DNA from: an uncultured Clostridia bacterium
GTDB lineage: Bacteria > Bacillota > Clostridia > Christensenellales > UBA1242
DNA: 26,614 nt
Assembly (NCBI GenBank): GCA_937925475.1
Contig: CALEWH010000005.1
Location: 1 to 26,614 of the forward strand
Direction of reading: 5' to 3'
Shown here: positions 1 through 6,757 of the stretch, in pieces
Layout of the letters: the number at the start of each line of letters is the position of its first letter
How positions within the stretch are numbered: the stretch's first letter is position 1
Notes under the pieces: model-generated
Databases searched by the model: none
Told to the model about the DNA's origin: nothing
The model's input: only the letters and a program-made list of their open reading frames with translations
Program-made: the position numbers and the translations under genes

Positions 1-48
1 CGAGATGTGCGGACGTGACTGGAGTTCAGACGTGTGCTCTTCCGATCT
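1..48 (+). other. Illumina TruSeq-type adapter left on the contig end
   Basis: The first 48 bases match the Illumina indexed adapter as known from library chemistry. Positions 1-6 are the end of the P7 part, 7-14 are an eight-base index (GTGCGGAC), and 15-48 are the read-2 primer site ending in TCCGATCT. This is synthetic sequence, not genome. Genuine sequence begins at about 49, so the true contig boundary is there and any gene call across it is artificial. Confidence 0.97.
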
Positions 49-77
49 TTCTCACGCCAAGTAAACAAATACAACAT
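49..77 (-). CDS. Partial 5' end of a minus-strand gene cut by the contig edge
   Basis: On the minus strand an ATG (77-75) lies seven bases after a perfect AAGGAG ribosome site (90-85). Behind it is a strong promoter: TTGACA (130-125), a 17-base spacer and TAATAT (107-102). Nine codons remain (MLYLFTWRE) before the adapter begins. Promoter, ribosome site and start line up so well that a real gene is likely, but its product cannot be told. It is divergent from tyrS. Confidence 0.6.
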
Positions 78-101
78 CTTTTTACTCCTTTTGTTTTTGA
101 T

Positions 102-130
102 ATATTACAATAACCACTTTGTTTTGTCAA
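102..130 (-). promoter_or_regulatory. Promoter of the truncated minus-strand gene
   Basis: TTGACA (130-125 on the minus strand) is separated by exactly 17 bases from TAATAT (107-102). This is a near-consensus sigma-A promoter, followed by AAGGAG and ATG. Confidence 0.7.
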
Positions 131-150
131 GTAAAACTACATTCAAAGTC

Positions 151-179
151 TTTACAAACAATTTTGACTTTGATATAAT
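151..179 (+). promoter_or_regulatory. tyrS promoter
   Basis: TTTACA (151-156), a 17-base spacer and TATAAT (174-179) form a near-consensus sigma-A promoter. Transcription would start near 186, at the head of the T-box leader. Confidence 0.7.
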
Positions 180-185
180 GTCAAT

Positions 186-409
186 AGTTTAATATTGTGT
201 TGATGACATTATCAGTAGCAAGTATTGAGTGTTTTAGAGAGAAGTTGGGTGGTGCAAAACTTTACATAGATATAGTGCGAATTACATTTGTCGGAGCAAT
301 CTTCCCGTCTTGAAGACATAAGACAAAGAGGTCGCGAAAGCGATAAATTAAGGTGGTACCACGAAACGCACACTTCGTCCTTAAAATATGGCGAGGTGTG
401 TTTTTTATT
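186..409 (+). promoter_or_regulatory. T-box riboswitch of tyrS, with terminator/antiterminator
   Basis: The leader carries the T-box core GGTGGTACCACG (352-363), the sequence that pairs with the acceptor end of uncharged tRNA. It is followed by a terminator hairpin: CACACTTCGTCC (about 371-380 and flanks) can pair with GGCGAGGTGTG (390-400), then a run of six T. Stem I features lie upstream (about 195-300). A TAC triplet followed by A (283-285) sits where the specifier codon is expected, which fits tyrosine and the downstream gene. By the known mechanism, uncharged tRNA-Tyr stabilises the antiterminator and turns tyrS on. The specifier assignment is from position and context, not from a folded model. 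Confidence 0.88.
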
Positions 410-419
410 TGGAGAAAAT

Positions 420-1667
420 ATGAGCAAAATCGATAAAAATTTGTTTAAAACATTGAAAGAAAGAGGGTTGTTGTATCAATGCACCGACGAAAAAAGACTT
501 CAAGAACTGCTTGAAGGTGACAAACCTATCACTCTTTATGAAGGAACTGACCCTACTGCTGATAGTTTGCATATAGGACACTGCGTGCCATATAGCATTT
601 TGCGTCGTTTTCAAAAGGCTGGGCATAAGGTTATACTTTTGATGGGCGGAGCAACTGCTTGCATTGGAGACCCAAGCGGAAAGAGCGAAATGCGCAAAGT
701 AATGAGCAAAGAGCAAATCGAAAGCAATGTAAACAAAATCAAAAAAACACTAAGTTTGTTTCTAGATTTTGATGGCGACAATCCTGCAATTATCGTCAAC
801 AATGCTGACTGGTTTAGGGACTACTCATACACAGACTTTATGCGAGAAGTCGGTGTGCATTTTAATGTAAACAAAATGCTAGCAAGCGAGATTTATAAAA
901 ACCGCATAGACGAAGGTGGTCTTACATTTTTCGAAATGGGTTATATGCTGATGCAAGCGTATGACTTTGTGCACCTAAATCGTGAGTATGGCTGTACACT
1001 ACAATATGGTGGTGGTGATCAATGGGGAAATATTGTTGCAGGAGTTGAGTTGCAACGAAAACTAAACTTTGCAAATGGCACTGACATCGAACTAATAGGT
1101 GCAACAAACCCACTTTTACTTACTCCAGACGGAAAGAAAATGGGCAAGACCGAGCGTGGTGCAATTTGGATGGATAAGGACAAAATTAGTGCATATGACT
1201 TTTATCAAGGCGTTTATCAAACCCCAGACGCTTGTGTGCGAATGATGTTTGCGTTGTTTACTGATGTGCCAATGGACGAAGTCGACCGACTTATAAAAGA
1301 AGATATCGTAAATGCCAAGAAAGTTATGTGCTATGAAATAACCAAGTTTGTTCGTGGCGAAGAAGACGCTAAGAAAGCAGTTGAAGCTAGCAAATCGTTA
1401 TTTGGTGGCGGAAACAACCTTGACAATGTTCCGACATATGAAGTTGAGAGTATCGAAGGCAAAAATGTTTGCGACTTGTTGAGTGAATCGGGGCTAGTAA
1501 AAAGCAAGTCCGAAGGTCGTCGTATGTGCGAACAAGGCGGAGTGTTTGTAAATGGCGAAGCAATCAAAGACTTCAACTTTATAATTTCTGCTGACTTATT
1601 TGAAAAAGGTCACTTGCTACTTCAAAAAGGCAAGAAAAACTTTGTAAAAGTAGTTTTGAAAAAATAA
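420..1667 (+). CDS. tyrS: Tyrosine--tRNA ligase
   Basis: TyrRS is a cytoplasmic class I synthetase that charges tRNA-Tyr with tyrosine using ATP. The protein is 415 residues, normal for bacterial TyrRS. The HIGH motif is at residues 51-54 (HIGH) and the KMSKS-type loop is KMGKT at 240-244. The C-terminal 60 or so residues form an S4 RNA-binding domain (DLLSESGLVKSKSEGRR onwards). The ATG at 420 is chosen because GGAG lies at 411-414. The frame is open back to 288, but that extension runs through the T-box and cannot be coding. The gene stands alone between its T-box and a strong terminator. Regulation is by tRNA-Tyr charging. Confidence 0.97.
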   Translation: MSKIDKNLFKTLKERGLLYQCTDEKRLQELLEGDKPITLYEGTDPTADSLHIGHCVPYSILRRFQKAGHKVILLMGGATACIGDPSGKSEMRKVMSKEQIESNVNKIKKTLSLFLDFDGDNPAIIVNNADWFRDYSYTDFMREVGVHFNVNKMLASEIYKNRIDEGGLTFFEMGYMLMQAYDFVHLNREYGCTLQYGGGDQWGNIVAGVELQRKLNFANGTDIELIGATNPLLLTPDGKKMGKTERGAIWMDKDKISAYDFYQGVYQTPDACVRMMFALFTDVPMDEVDRLIKEDIVNAKKVMCYEITKFVRGEEDAKKAVEASKSLFGGGNNLDNVPTYEVESIEGKNVCDLLSESGLVKSKSEGRRMCEQGGVFVNGEAIKDFNFIISADLFEKGHLLLQKGKKNFVKVVLKK

Positions 1668-1695
1668 AAAGATGCTGTGTAGCATCTTTTTTTTT
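1666..1695 (+). terminator. tyrS terminator
   Basis: AAAAGATGCT, a short GTGT loop and AGCATCTTTT form a perfect stem right after the TAA stop, followed by a run of nine T. Confidence 0.9.
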
Positions 1696-1725
1696 GTCAT
1701 TTTTCGACAAAAGTGCAAAAAGTTG

Positions 1726-1754
1726 TTGCAAATTGCAAAAATGTATGATATATT
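1726..1754 (+). promoter_or_regulatory. Candidate promoter of the ABC-2 operon
   Basis: TTGCAA (1726-1731), a 17-base spacer and TATATT (1749-1754). The -35 is imperfect. Transcription from here would give a leader of about 130 bases before the ATPase gene. Confidence 0.45.
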
Positions 1755-1775
1755 TTCCTTGCTTGATTTTTTTGA

Positions 1776-1890
1776 CTACTAAACAAAGGATGCAAATGTT
1801 AGTAGAAAAAACGACTAAACTGAATAATTAAAACGAGACCGAAAAACGAGAAAATCTTTTTCGGATTTTTTTGCGTTTTTCGAAAGGAGG
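1776..1890 (+). promoter_or_regulatory. Leader with competing stem-loops before the ABC-2 operon
   Basis: Three complementary pairs are visible. CTACTAA (1776-1782) pairs with TTAGTAG (1799-1805). CCGAAAAA (1839-1846) pairs with TTTTTCGG (1857-1864) and is followed by ATTTTTTT, an intrinsic-terminator shape. CGAAAAACG (1840-1848) is also perfectly complementary to CGTTTTTCG (1874-1882), just before AGGAGG (1885-1890). The second and third stems share the same 5' arm, so only one can form. This is the layout of an attenuator or riboswitch. The ligand or factor is unknown and I do not recognise the class. Confidence 0.5.
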
Positions 1891-1891
1891 T

Positions 1892-2884
1892 ATGGTGTCG
1901 AAAATTATTAAGTTTGAAAACATTAGCAAAGATTTCAAGATTTCACTAAGAGAAAAAGGATTGAAGGGCGCACTGATAGGTTTGTTTAAACGCAAACATA
2001 AAATCGTGCATGCTCTCAAAAATGTGAGTTTTGAAATCGAAGAAGGTGACATTGTGGGTTACATAGGCCCAAATGGTGCAGGAAAGAGTACAACCATAAA
2101 GATAATGAGTGGAATACTCAATCCGACTTCTGGAAACTGTGAAATCGATGGTTTTGTGCCATGGAAGGATAGAAAAAACTATGTAAAAAATATAGGAGTT
2201 GTGTTTGGCCAAAGGTCTCAATTATGGTGGGATGTGCCAGTAATAGAAAGTTTTGAACTTCTAAAAGACATATACAAAATCCCAACTGATGAGTACAACG
2301 AAACTTTGGATTTGCTTTCTCACACATTGCGTCTTGAAGAAATTTTAAACCGACCACTGAGACAATTGTCGCTTGGACAAAAGATGAAATGCGAACTTGC
2401 GGGCTCTTTACTGCATAGACCCAAAATACTGTTTTTGGATGAACCCACAATAGGACTTGACGCGGTCACAAAACTTGCAGTGCGAGATTTTATAAAAGAG
2501 ATAAATCATAAATGGGGCACAACCATAATACTGACAACGCACGATATGAACGATATTGACGCGCTTACAAACAAGATTATTCTTATTGGTCGTGGCGAGA
2601 TATTGTACAATGGCAGTTTTAATGCCATCAAAAACAAATATGGCGCTATCAAAACAATAAATGTGGTCTTTTCAAAAGAATACAAAAATATCCAACTTGA
2701 TGGTTACGATGTTGTTACGCATGAAAAAAATACAGCCGTGCTAAAAAATCACGAAGATGTTGAGTTTCACACAAAAGATTTTATAAACAGAATTAGCGAA
2801 AAATATGATGTTGTGGATTTTAGCGTAGACACTATTGGTGTCGACGAGATACTCGCTAAAATGTACAACGAGTACAGCCTGTGA
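1892..2884 (+). CDS. ABC-2 type exporter ATP-binding protein (COG4586-like)
   Basis: This cytoplasmic ATPase would drive the two membrane proteins encoded next. The product is about 330 residues. Walker A is GPNGAGKS (59-66), the Q-loop is in FGQRSQLWWD (Q107), the signature is LSLGQ (159-163), Walker B is ILFLDEP (179-185) and the switch histidine is H217. The QRSQLWWD stretch and the two partner permeases point to the uncharacterised three-part family known as COG4586/COG4587/COG3694; the substrate is not known. The start is uncertain. AAAGGAGG (1883-1890) is only one base from ATG 1892, so the in-frame GTG at 1895 has better spacing; both give almost the same protein. The stop overlaps the ribosome site of the next gene, so translation is probably coupled. 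Confidence 0.9.
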   Translation: MVSKIIKFENISKDFKISLREKGLKGALIGLFKRKHKIVHALKNVSFEIEEGDIVGYIGPNGAGKSTTIKIMSGILNPTSGNCEIDGFVPWKDRKNYVKNIGVVFGQRSQLWWDVPVIESFELLKDIYKIPTDEYNETLDLLSHTLRLEEILNRPLRQLSLGQKMKCELAGSLLHRPKILFLDEPTIGLDAVTKLAVRDFIKEINHKWGTTIILTTHDMNDIDALTNKIILIGRGEILYNGSFNAIKNKYGAIKTINVVFSKEYKNIQLDGYDVVTHEKNTAVLKNHEDVEFHTKDFINRISEKYDVVDFSVDTIGVDEILAKMYNEYSL

Positions 2885-2891
2885 GGTGAAT

Positions 2892-3690
2892 ATGTCGTCA
2901 TATTTTAGTTTGTTTAAAATGCAATTTAAAGGCGAACTCCAATATCGTGCGAAAGCATTTTCGGGCATACTTACTCAATTTTTTTTGGGGACTGATGTAT
3001 ATCTATTTGTACACATCGGTGTTAAGTGGTGGCAAATTTTCGGGATTTACAATTATCCAACTTGCGTCGTATCTTTGGCTGAATCAGGCTTTCTTTGCTC
3101 TTAGATCGGCGACAATTTATAAAAGAGCAGCCACTGATATTGTGTCGGGAGATGTGTGTTATAAATTTGTTAGACCAATGGATATATATTCGCACTGGTA
3201 CGCTGAGTATCTTGGCGAAAAACTGTCAGCGACCATTCTGCGCTGTTTTCCGATAATCGTTGTTAGTTTGTTTTTGCCTAAAAATATTGGGCTTTCACTT
3301 CCTGTAAGTTTTGTATCGTTTTTACTATTTTTGATAAGCCTTGTTATTGGACTTTTGATGGCTGTTGCAATTTCAATGTTTGCACTTGATATCACTTTCA
3401 AAACACAATCACCCAAAGGTGCATCCGCACTCATAAACACTATAGCTAGTCTTTTTGGCGGAATGATAATCCCTTTGCCACTACTTCCTAAAAATCTGCT
3501 TAAAGTCGTCGACTACTTGCCTTTTAGATATATTAGTGACTTGCCACTAAGAATTTATGTCGGGCATGTAAGTGCATTAGAAGGACTTATCCATATAGGT
3601 ATTGGTAGTGCTTGGCTCATAACAATTATTTTGCTTGGCAAATTAATTTTAAGACAATCGTTAAAGAAAACGATTATTCAAGGGGGTTAG
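2892..3690 (+). CDS. ABC-2 family permease, apparently frameshifted (DUF990/PF06182-like)
   Basis: Membrane subunit of the exporter. ATG 2892 follows GAGGTGA (2883-2889) and opens MSSYFSLFKMQFKGELQYRA, which closely resembles the start of the next permease. After TQFF the frame hits a run of eight T and four G (2979-2990). Past it this frame ends at 3104, while the frame one base further on continues as FFWGLMYIYLY to the stop at 3688-3690. Joining the two frames gives about 265 residues with several hydrophobic segments, the normal size for the family. One extra base in the homopolymer, or a +1/-2 slip, explains it. It may be a sequencing or assembly indel, a true mutation, or slippage on the T8 tract. 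The next start codon lies one base after the stop. Confidence 0.75.
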
Positions 3691-3691
3691 T

Positions 3692-4471
3692 ATGCTGTAT
3701 TCAAAATATTTACAAATGCATTTAAAATCATCGCTCGAATATCGTGTAAACACTTTTATGGTTATGTTTTCGCAGATATTTATCAATTTGAGCGAACTTA
3801 TTTCCATTTACATACTATTTTCTCAATGCAAGAGTGTAGGCAGTTGGGGATTTTACGAAACTGCTTTAATGTACGGAATTATACTATCTGTGTATTCGTT
3901 TGCCGAATGTTTTGCGCGTGGATACGATGAGTTTCCTAGTCTTATAAAAAAGGGTGACCTTGACCGTATGCTTGTTAGACCAGTATCTATTCACCGACAA
4001 ATATTTTATTCGAAAATCGAATTTACAAAACTTGCTCGTGTAGCGCTAGGTCTAATCGTTTCTATCATTGCAATTATTAACTTAAATATCGAATGGACAG
4101 TGTTAAAAGTTTTGGTTTTGCTGGCTACATATGTCTGTGGGTGTTTGGTCATACTTGGACTGTTTATGATTGGTGCAGGCGTCAGCGTATTTACGATTGA
4201 AAATCTCGAATTTATAAACATTATTACAAATGGTAGCAGAGAAATTGGTTATTATCCTATCAATATCTATGGCAAATGGCTATCAAAAATATTTACTTTC
4301 ATCATTCCTATCGCATGCTTTAATTATTTGCCTATGTCATATATTCTTGGGGTCGGAAATCTTCCAAAAGTTGTTTACGCTTTATCTCCGCTAATGGGCG
4401 CTGTGTTTGTTGTGCCTTGTATTTTGTTTTTAAACTGGGCATTGAAAAAATATCAAAGTTCTGGAACATAA
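3692..4471 (+). CDS. ABC-2 family permease (COG3694/COG4587-like)
   Basis: Second membrane subunit of the same exporter, 259 residues. It opens with a short amphipathic stretch (MLYSKYLQMHLKSSLEYRVN) that parallels the first permease. About six hydrophobic segments follow, and the cytoplasmic loop near residues 85-100 (FPSLIKKGDLDRMLVRPVS) matches the GDVCYKFVRPMD loop of its partner; this L-RP motif is typical of the family. The ATG at 3692 is one base after the previous stop and has GGGGG at 3681-3685. A terminator follows directly, so the operon ends here. The substrate is unknown; homologous systems are only described as uncharacterised exporters. Confidence 0.88.
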   Translation: MLYSKYLQMHLKSSLEYRVNTFMVMFSQIFINLSELISIYILFSQCKSVGSWGFYETALMYGIILSVYSFAECFARGYDEFPSLIKKGDLDRMLVRPVSIHRQIFYSKIEFTKLARVALGLIVSIIAIINLNIEWTVLKVLVLLATYVCGCLVILGLFMIGAGVSVFTIENLEFINIITNGSREIGYYPINIYGKWLSKIFTFIIPIACFNYLPMSYILGVGNLPKVVYALSPLMGAVFVVPCILFLNWALKKYQSSGT

Positions 4472-4497
4472 AAAACGAGTCAAATGACTCGTTTTTT
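4471..4497. terminator. Bidirectional terminator between the ABC operon and the hydrolase
   Basis: AAAAACGAGTCA (4471-4482) pairs with TGACTCGTTTTT (4485-4496). Converging genes end on both sides. The T-run is on the right for the plus strand and the A-run gives the T-run for the minus strand. Confidence 0.88.
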
Positions 4498-4521
4498 CTT
4501 CTACAACTTAAATATACATTT

Positions 4522-5529
4522 CTATTTGCTAGTCTTTTTATCGTATGCGAGTTTGATGTTTGTGTGTGATGCGATAAAATCCACCGCTTTAAGGGTTGAG
4601 CGTTTGCTCTCTGGGAAAAACTCGCCAAGCACCATGTAGGCGTGAAAACACTTTTCGGATTCGTGTAGAAAGTATGTAACATTTTGTGCTTTGCATTTTT
4701 CCACCATAGTGATAGTGTCGCCATACAAAAGTTCGTCTTTGCACACACTAAAAAACAAAGGTGGCAGGCCTTCAAGATTTGCAAAAACAGGCGAAACTTG
4801 TGGGTCTTTGTATTTGTTTTTATCTACATTTAGGTTGTCGCCATTTACATATGCGATAGCCATGTGTTCTAGTTCGAGTTTTGTAAGTGATGGGTCAGTG
4901 TATGAGTTGTAGTCATATGACTTATTTGAGCATGTTAGGTCGTAAAATCCCGATGGCAAAACAGCACAAGCGGGCAAATGGATTTTGTTTTGTTTTAGCC
5001 TTAACATTAGGCTGATGACCAAATTACTTCCAGCAGACTCTCCTATAAGTATGATGTTTTTTGCGTTGTATGTTTTCAATAATTCGATATATATGTCATA
5101 TAGTTTTTCAAGTGCAGTGGGATAAATATTTTCGGGGGATAATGGATAGTCAATCGCAATACATTTTGTTCCAAAATACTTCATCATCGCTTTCATAATA
5201 AATGTGCCTTGAAGCGCAAATCCGTTTACAAATCCGCCACCATGTATGTATACAACAAGGTTGTCACTGTTTGGTTTTGTAAATTTGAAATACTTTTTTG
5301 TAGTGTCAATTTCCAAAACTTTGCATGGTGTATCGCATATGGTCGTGTCATTACATATCACATCGTGCAATGCGATTTTCACAACATTTGATGGTGCACT
5401 TCGTGTACTTTTGTTGATTGTGATGACATCAAATATACTATTAATTTTTGAAGTGTTTAACATTTTTGTAAGATATTTTTGTTTCTCTGCAATAAGCACT
5501 TCGCGGGTCAAATTCATTTTTATGCTCAT
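4522..5529 (-). CDS. Alpha/beta hydrolase, HSL-type esterase/lipase
   Basis: Probably a cytoplasmic carboxylesterase hydrolysing acyl esters; the substrate is not known. The protein is 335 residues with no signal peptide. The oxyanion-hole motif HGGGF (96-100) marks the hormone-sensitive-lipase (COG0657) branch. The nucleophile elbow is GESAG (163-167, S165). The acid is probably D265 in SVCKDELL and the base H296 in CFHAYMV. The ATG at 5529 has no Shine-Dalgarno. Instead a CATAAT box ends six bases before it, so the mRNA may begin at the start codon. A later in-frame ATG (residue 5) has no better ribosome site. A terminator on either side makes it a single-gene unit. Confidence 0.88.
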   Translation of the reverse strand: MSIKMNLTREVLIAEKQKYLTKMLNTSKINSIFDVITINKSTRSAPSNVVKIALHDVICNDTTICDTPCKVLEIDTTKKYFKFTKPNSDNLVVYIHGGGFVNGFALQGTFIMKAMMKYFGTKCIAIDYPLSPENIYPTALEKLYDIYIELLKTYNAKNIILIGESAGSNLVISLMLRLKQNKIHLPACAVLPSGFYDLTCSNKSYDYNSYTDPSLTKLELEHMAIAYVNGDNLNVDKNKYKDPQVSPVFANLEGLPPLFFSVCKDELLYGDTITMVEKCKAQNVTYFLHESEKCFHAYMVLGEFFPESKRSTLKAVDFIASHTNIKLAYDKKTSK

Positions 5530-5535
5530 ATCTTT

Positions 5536-5564
5536 ATTATGTCACAAGTACACCTTTTTACAAA
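5536..5564 (-). promoter_or_regulatory. Candidate promoter of the hydrolase gene, leaderless geometry
   Basis: On the minus strand TTTGTA (5564-5559), a 17-base spacer and CATAAT (5541-5536) precede the ATG at 5529. The usual start point, about seven bases after the -10 box, falls on the A of the ATG. The -35 is weak. The promoter begins immediately after the upstream terminator hairpin, which is a sensible place. Confidence 0.4.
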
Positions 5565-5565
5565 C

Positions 5566-5595
5566 AAAAAAAGAATACATTTTGTATTCTTTTTT
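5566..5595 (-). terminator. Terminator downstream of the DegV gene
   Basis: A 13-base perfect stem (5567-5579 with 5583-5595, loop TTT) ends in a run of T on the minus strand (5572-5566). It also has a T-run on the plus strand, but no plus-strand gene ends here. Confidence 0.85.
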
Positions 5596-5686
5596 ACTTT
5601 TTGATTGCTTATAGTGTATATGCTAGTGAAGTTTATTTTAGTCTCTTGTTGTTATCTTTCACTTTCAATTTAAATTGTCCGAACAA

Positions 5687-5712
5687 CTCTTCACTCTTCA
5701 CTCTTCACTCTT
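5687..5712. repeat. Short tandem repeat CTCTTCA x3 plus partial
   Basis: Three perfect copies of the heptamer CTCTTCA (5687-5693, 5694-5700, 5701-5707) are followed by CTCTT. It lies between the degV stop and its terminator, in non-coding DNA. Copy number in such arrays is prone to slippage. Confidence 0.9.
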
Positions 5713-5724
5713 AGTTTCTATTTG

Positions 5725-6561
5725 TTATTTCTCGATAAACAAAACTCCAAGAGTGTTTTCGCCACAGTGGCTTGTAACTGTACAACCTGCGTGTGTAATG
5801 TTTATGTTTTCAAAACCTTCTTTAACTAGTTTGTCTTTAAGATAGTCTACAATTTCATCGGGAGCGGTGGTCATTGTAATAAACACTTCATCTTTCTCGA
5901 TGTTTGGATACATCTCCATAAGGTCGTCAAAATATTTTTTAAGACATTCTGTCCATTTGCCCATGTATTTTTTGTAAACGCCCATTTTTCCGTTTTCGAC
6001 ATTGATAAATGGCTTCAATTTAAGCAAGTTTGCACCAAGAAGTTGAAGCGCATTGCATCTTCCGCCCTTGTACAAATAGTCAAGTTTGTTGATTACAAAA
6101 CTTGCATGTGTTTTGGGGATTGTTTTATTTATCTCGTCCACGATTTGTGCTGGCTCCAATCCTTTGTCAGCAAGTTTTTTAGCACGAATTGCAAGAAGCG
6201 CAATGCCTGTCGAAAGTGTGCGTGAGTCCACTACATAAACATTGTTTAGTTTACTGCTTACACTTTTAGCGTTGTTGTAGGCACTGCTCATTTCACTGCT
6301 TAGTGAAAAATGGATTATTGCGTCATAATTTTTAAGTATTTCACCAAAAAATTCTTCATATTGATACTCATTTACTGCGCTAGTTTTTGGCAAAACTTTG
6401 TTTTCTTTTACATAGTCGAAAATGCGTTGGTTGTCTATTTCTCCGTCGTGAAACATTTCATTGCCCAAAAGCACTGTAAACGGAACAGTGTGTATGTCAA
6501 ATTTTTCTTTAAGGCTATCGGTTAGATCGACTGTACTTTCAGCAGTTATTGCGATTTTCAT
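5725..6561 (-). CDS. DegV family fatty-acid-binding protein
   Basis: DegV proteins bind a fatty acid in a cleft between two domains. Some act as FakB partners of the fatty acid kinase FakA, but no fakA-like gene is in this window, so that role is not shown. The protein is 278 residues, typical for the family. It starts MKIAITAESTVDL, the usual DegV beginning. The lipid-head binding positions appear as TSA (60-62, usually TSQP), SLSSEMSSAY (86-95) and VDSRTLSTG (111-119), with the characteristic LYKGGRCNALQLLGANLLKLKP segment near 165-185. AGGAGG (6573-6568) lies six bases before the ATG, a strong site. It is transcribed divergently from the XRE regulator gene. Confidence 0.93.
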   Translation of the reverse strand: MKIAITAESTVDLTDSLKEKFDIHTVPFTVLLGNEMFHDGEIDNQRIFDYVKENKVLPKTSAVNEYQYEEFFGEILKNYDAIIHFSLSSEMSSAYNNAKSVSSKLNNVYVVDSRTLSTGIALLAIRAKKLADKGLEPAQIVDEINKTIPKTHASFVINKLDYLYKGGRCNALQLLGANLLKLKPFINVENGKMGVYKKYMGKWTECLKKYFDDLMEMYPNIEKDEVFITMTTAPDEIVDYLKDKLVKEGFENINITHAGCTVTSHCGENTLGVLFIEK

Positions 6562-6587
6562 AACTATCCTCCTAAAAATCTATTATT

Positions 6588-6616
6588 AATCTATGCTATT
6601 AGTATGTTTTAGTAAA
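6588..6616 (-). promoter_or_regulatory. Candidate degV promoter
   Basis: On the minus strand TTTACT (6616-6611), 17 bases, then TAGATT (6593-6588), upstream of the AGGAGG site. The match to consensus is moderate. Confidence 0.4.
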
Positions 6617-6656
6617 TCTATTTTTATAAAAATAGTGGCTACTATATAAATTAAAT

Positions 6657-6696
6657 GAGTAGAATTTGAAAAATATTAATTCTACTCTGAGTAGAG
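6657..6696. promoter_or_regulatory. GAGTAG inverted-repeat cluster between degV and the XRE gene
   Basis: GAGTAGAATT (6657-6666) is a perfect inverted repeat of AATTCTACTC (6678-6687), with an 11-base gap. The right arm then forms a second inverted repeat, CTACTC-T-GAGTAG (6682-6694). Three alternating GAGTAG half-sites in 40 bases, 30 bases upstream of a regulator promoter, look like an operator array. A competing-hairpin reading is possible but no transcript is expected to cover it. Confidence 0.5.
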
Positions 6697-6722
6697 TGCC
6701 TTATTTTAAGCAGTAAAAACGC

Positions 6723-6751
6723 TTGTTTTGGCACATCTTCTATGCTATAAT
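6723..6751 (+). promoter_or_regulatory. Promoter of the XRE regulator gene, leaderless geometry
   Basis: TTGTTT (6723-6728), 17 bases, then a perfect TATAAT (6746-6751). The expected transcription start, seven bases after the -10 box, is 6758, the A of the ATG. No Shine-Dalgarno lies between them. Confidence 0.65.
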
Positions 6752-6757
6752 ATCAAT

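Noticed and set aside
288..419. 44-codon upstream extension of tyrS
   Set aside because: It runs through the T-box core and terminator, and a GGAG site correctly spaced before ATG 420 marks the real start.
4332..4784. 150-codon open frame on the minus strand across the permease end and hydrolase end
   Set aside because: It overlaps two convincing genes and the terminator between them, has no ribosome site, and its composition shows no domain.
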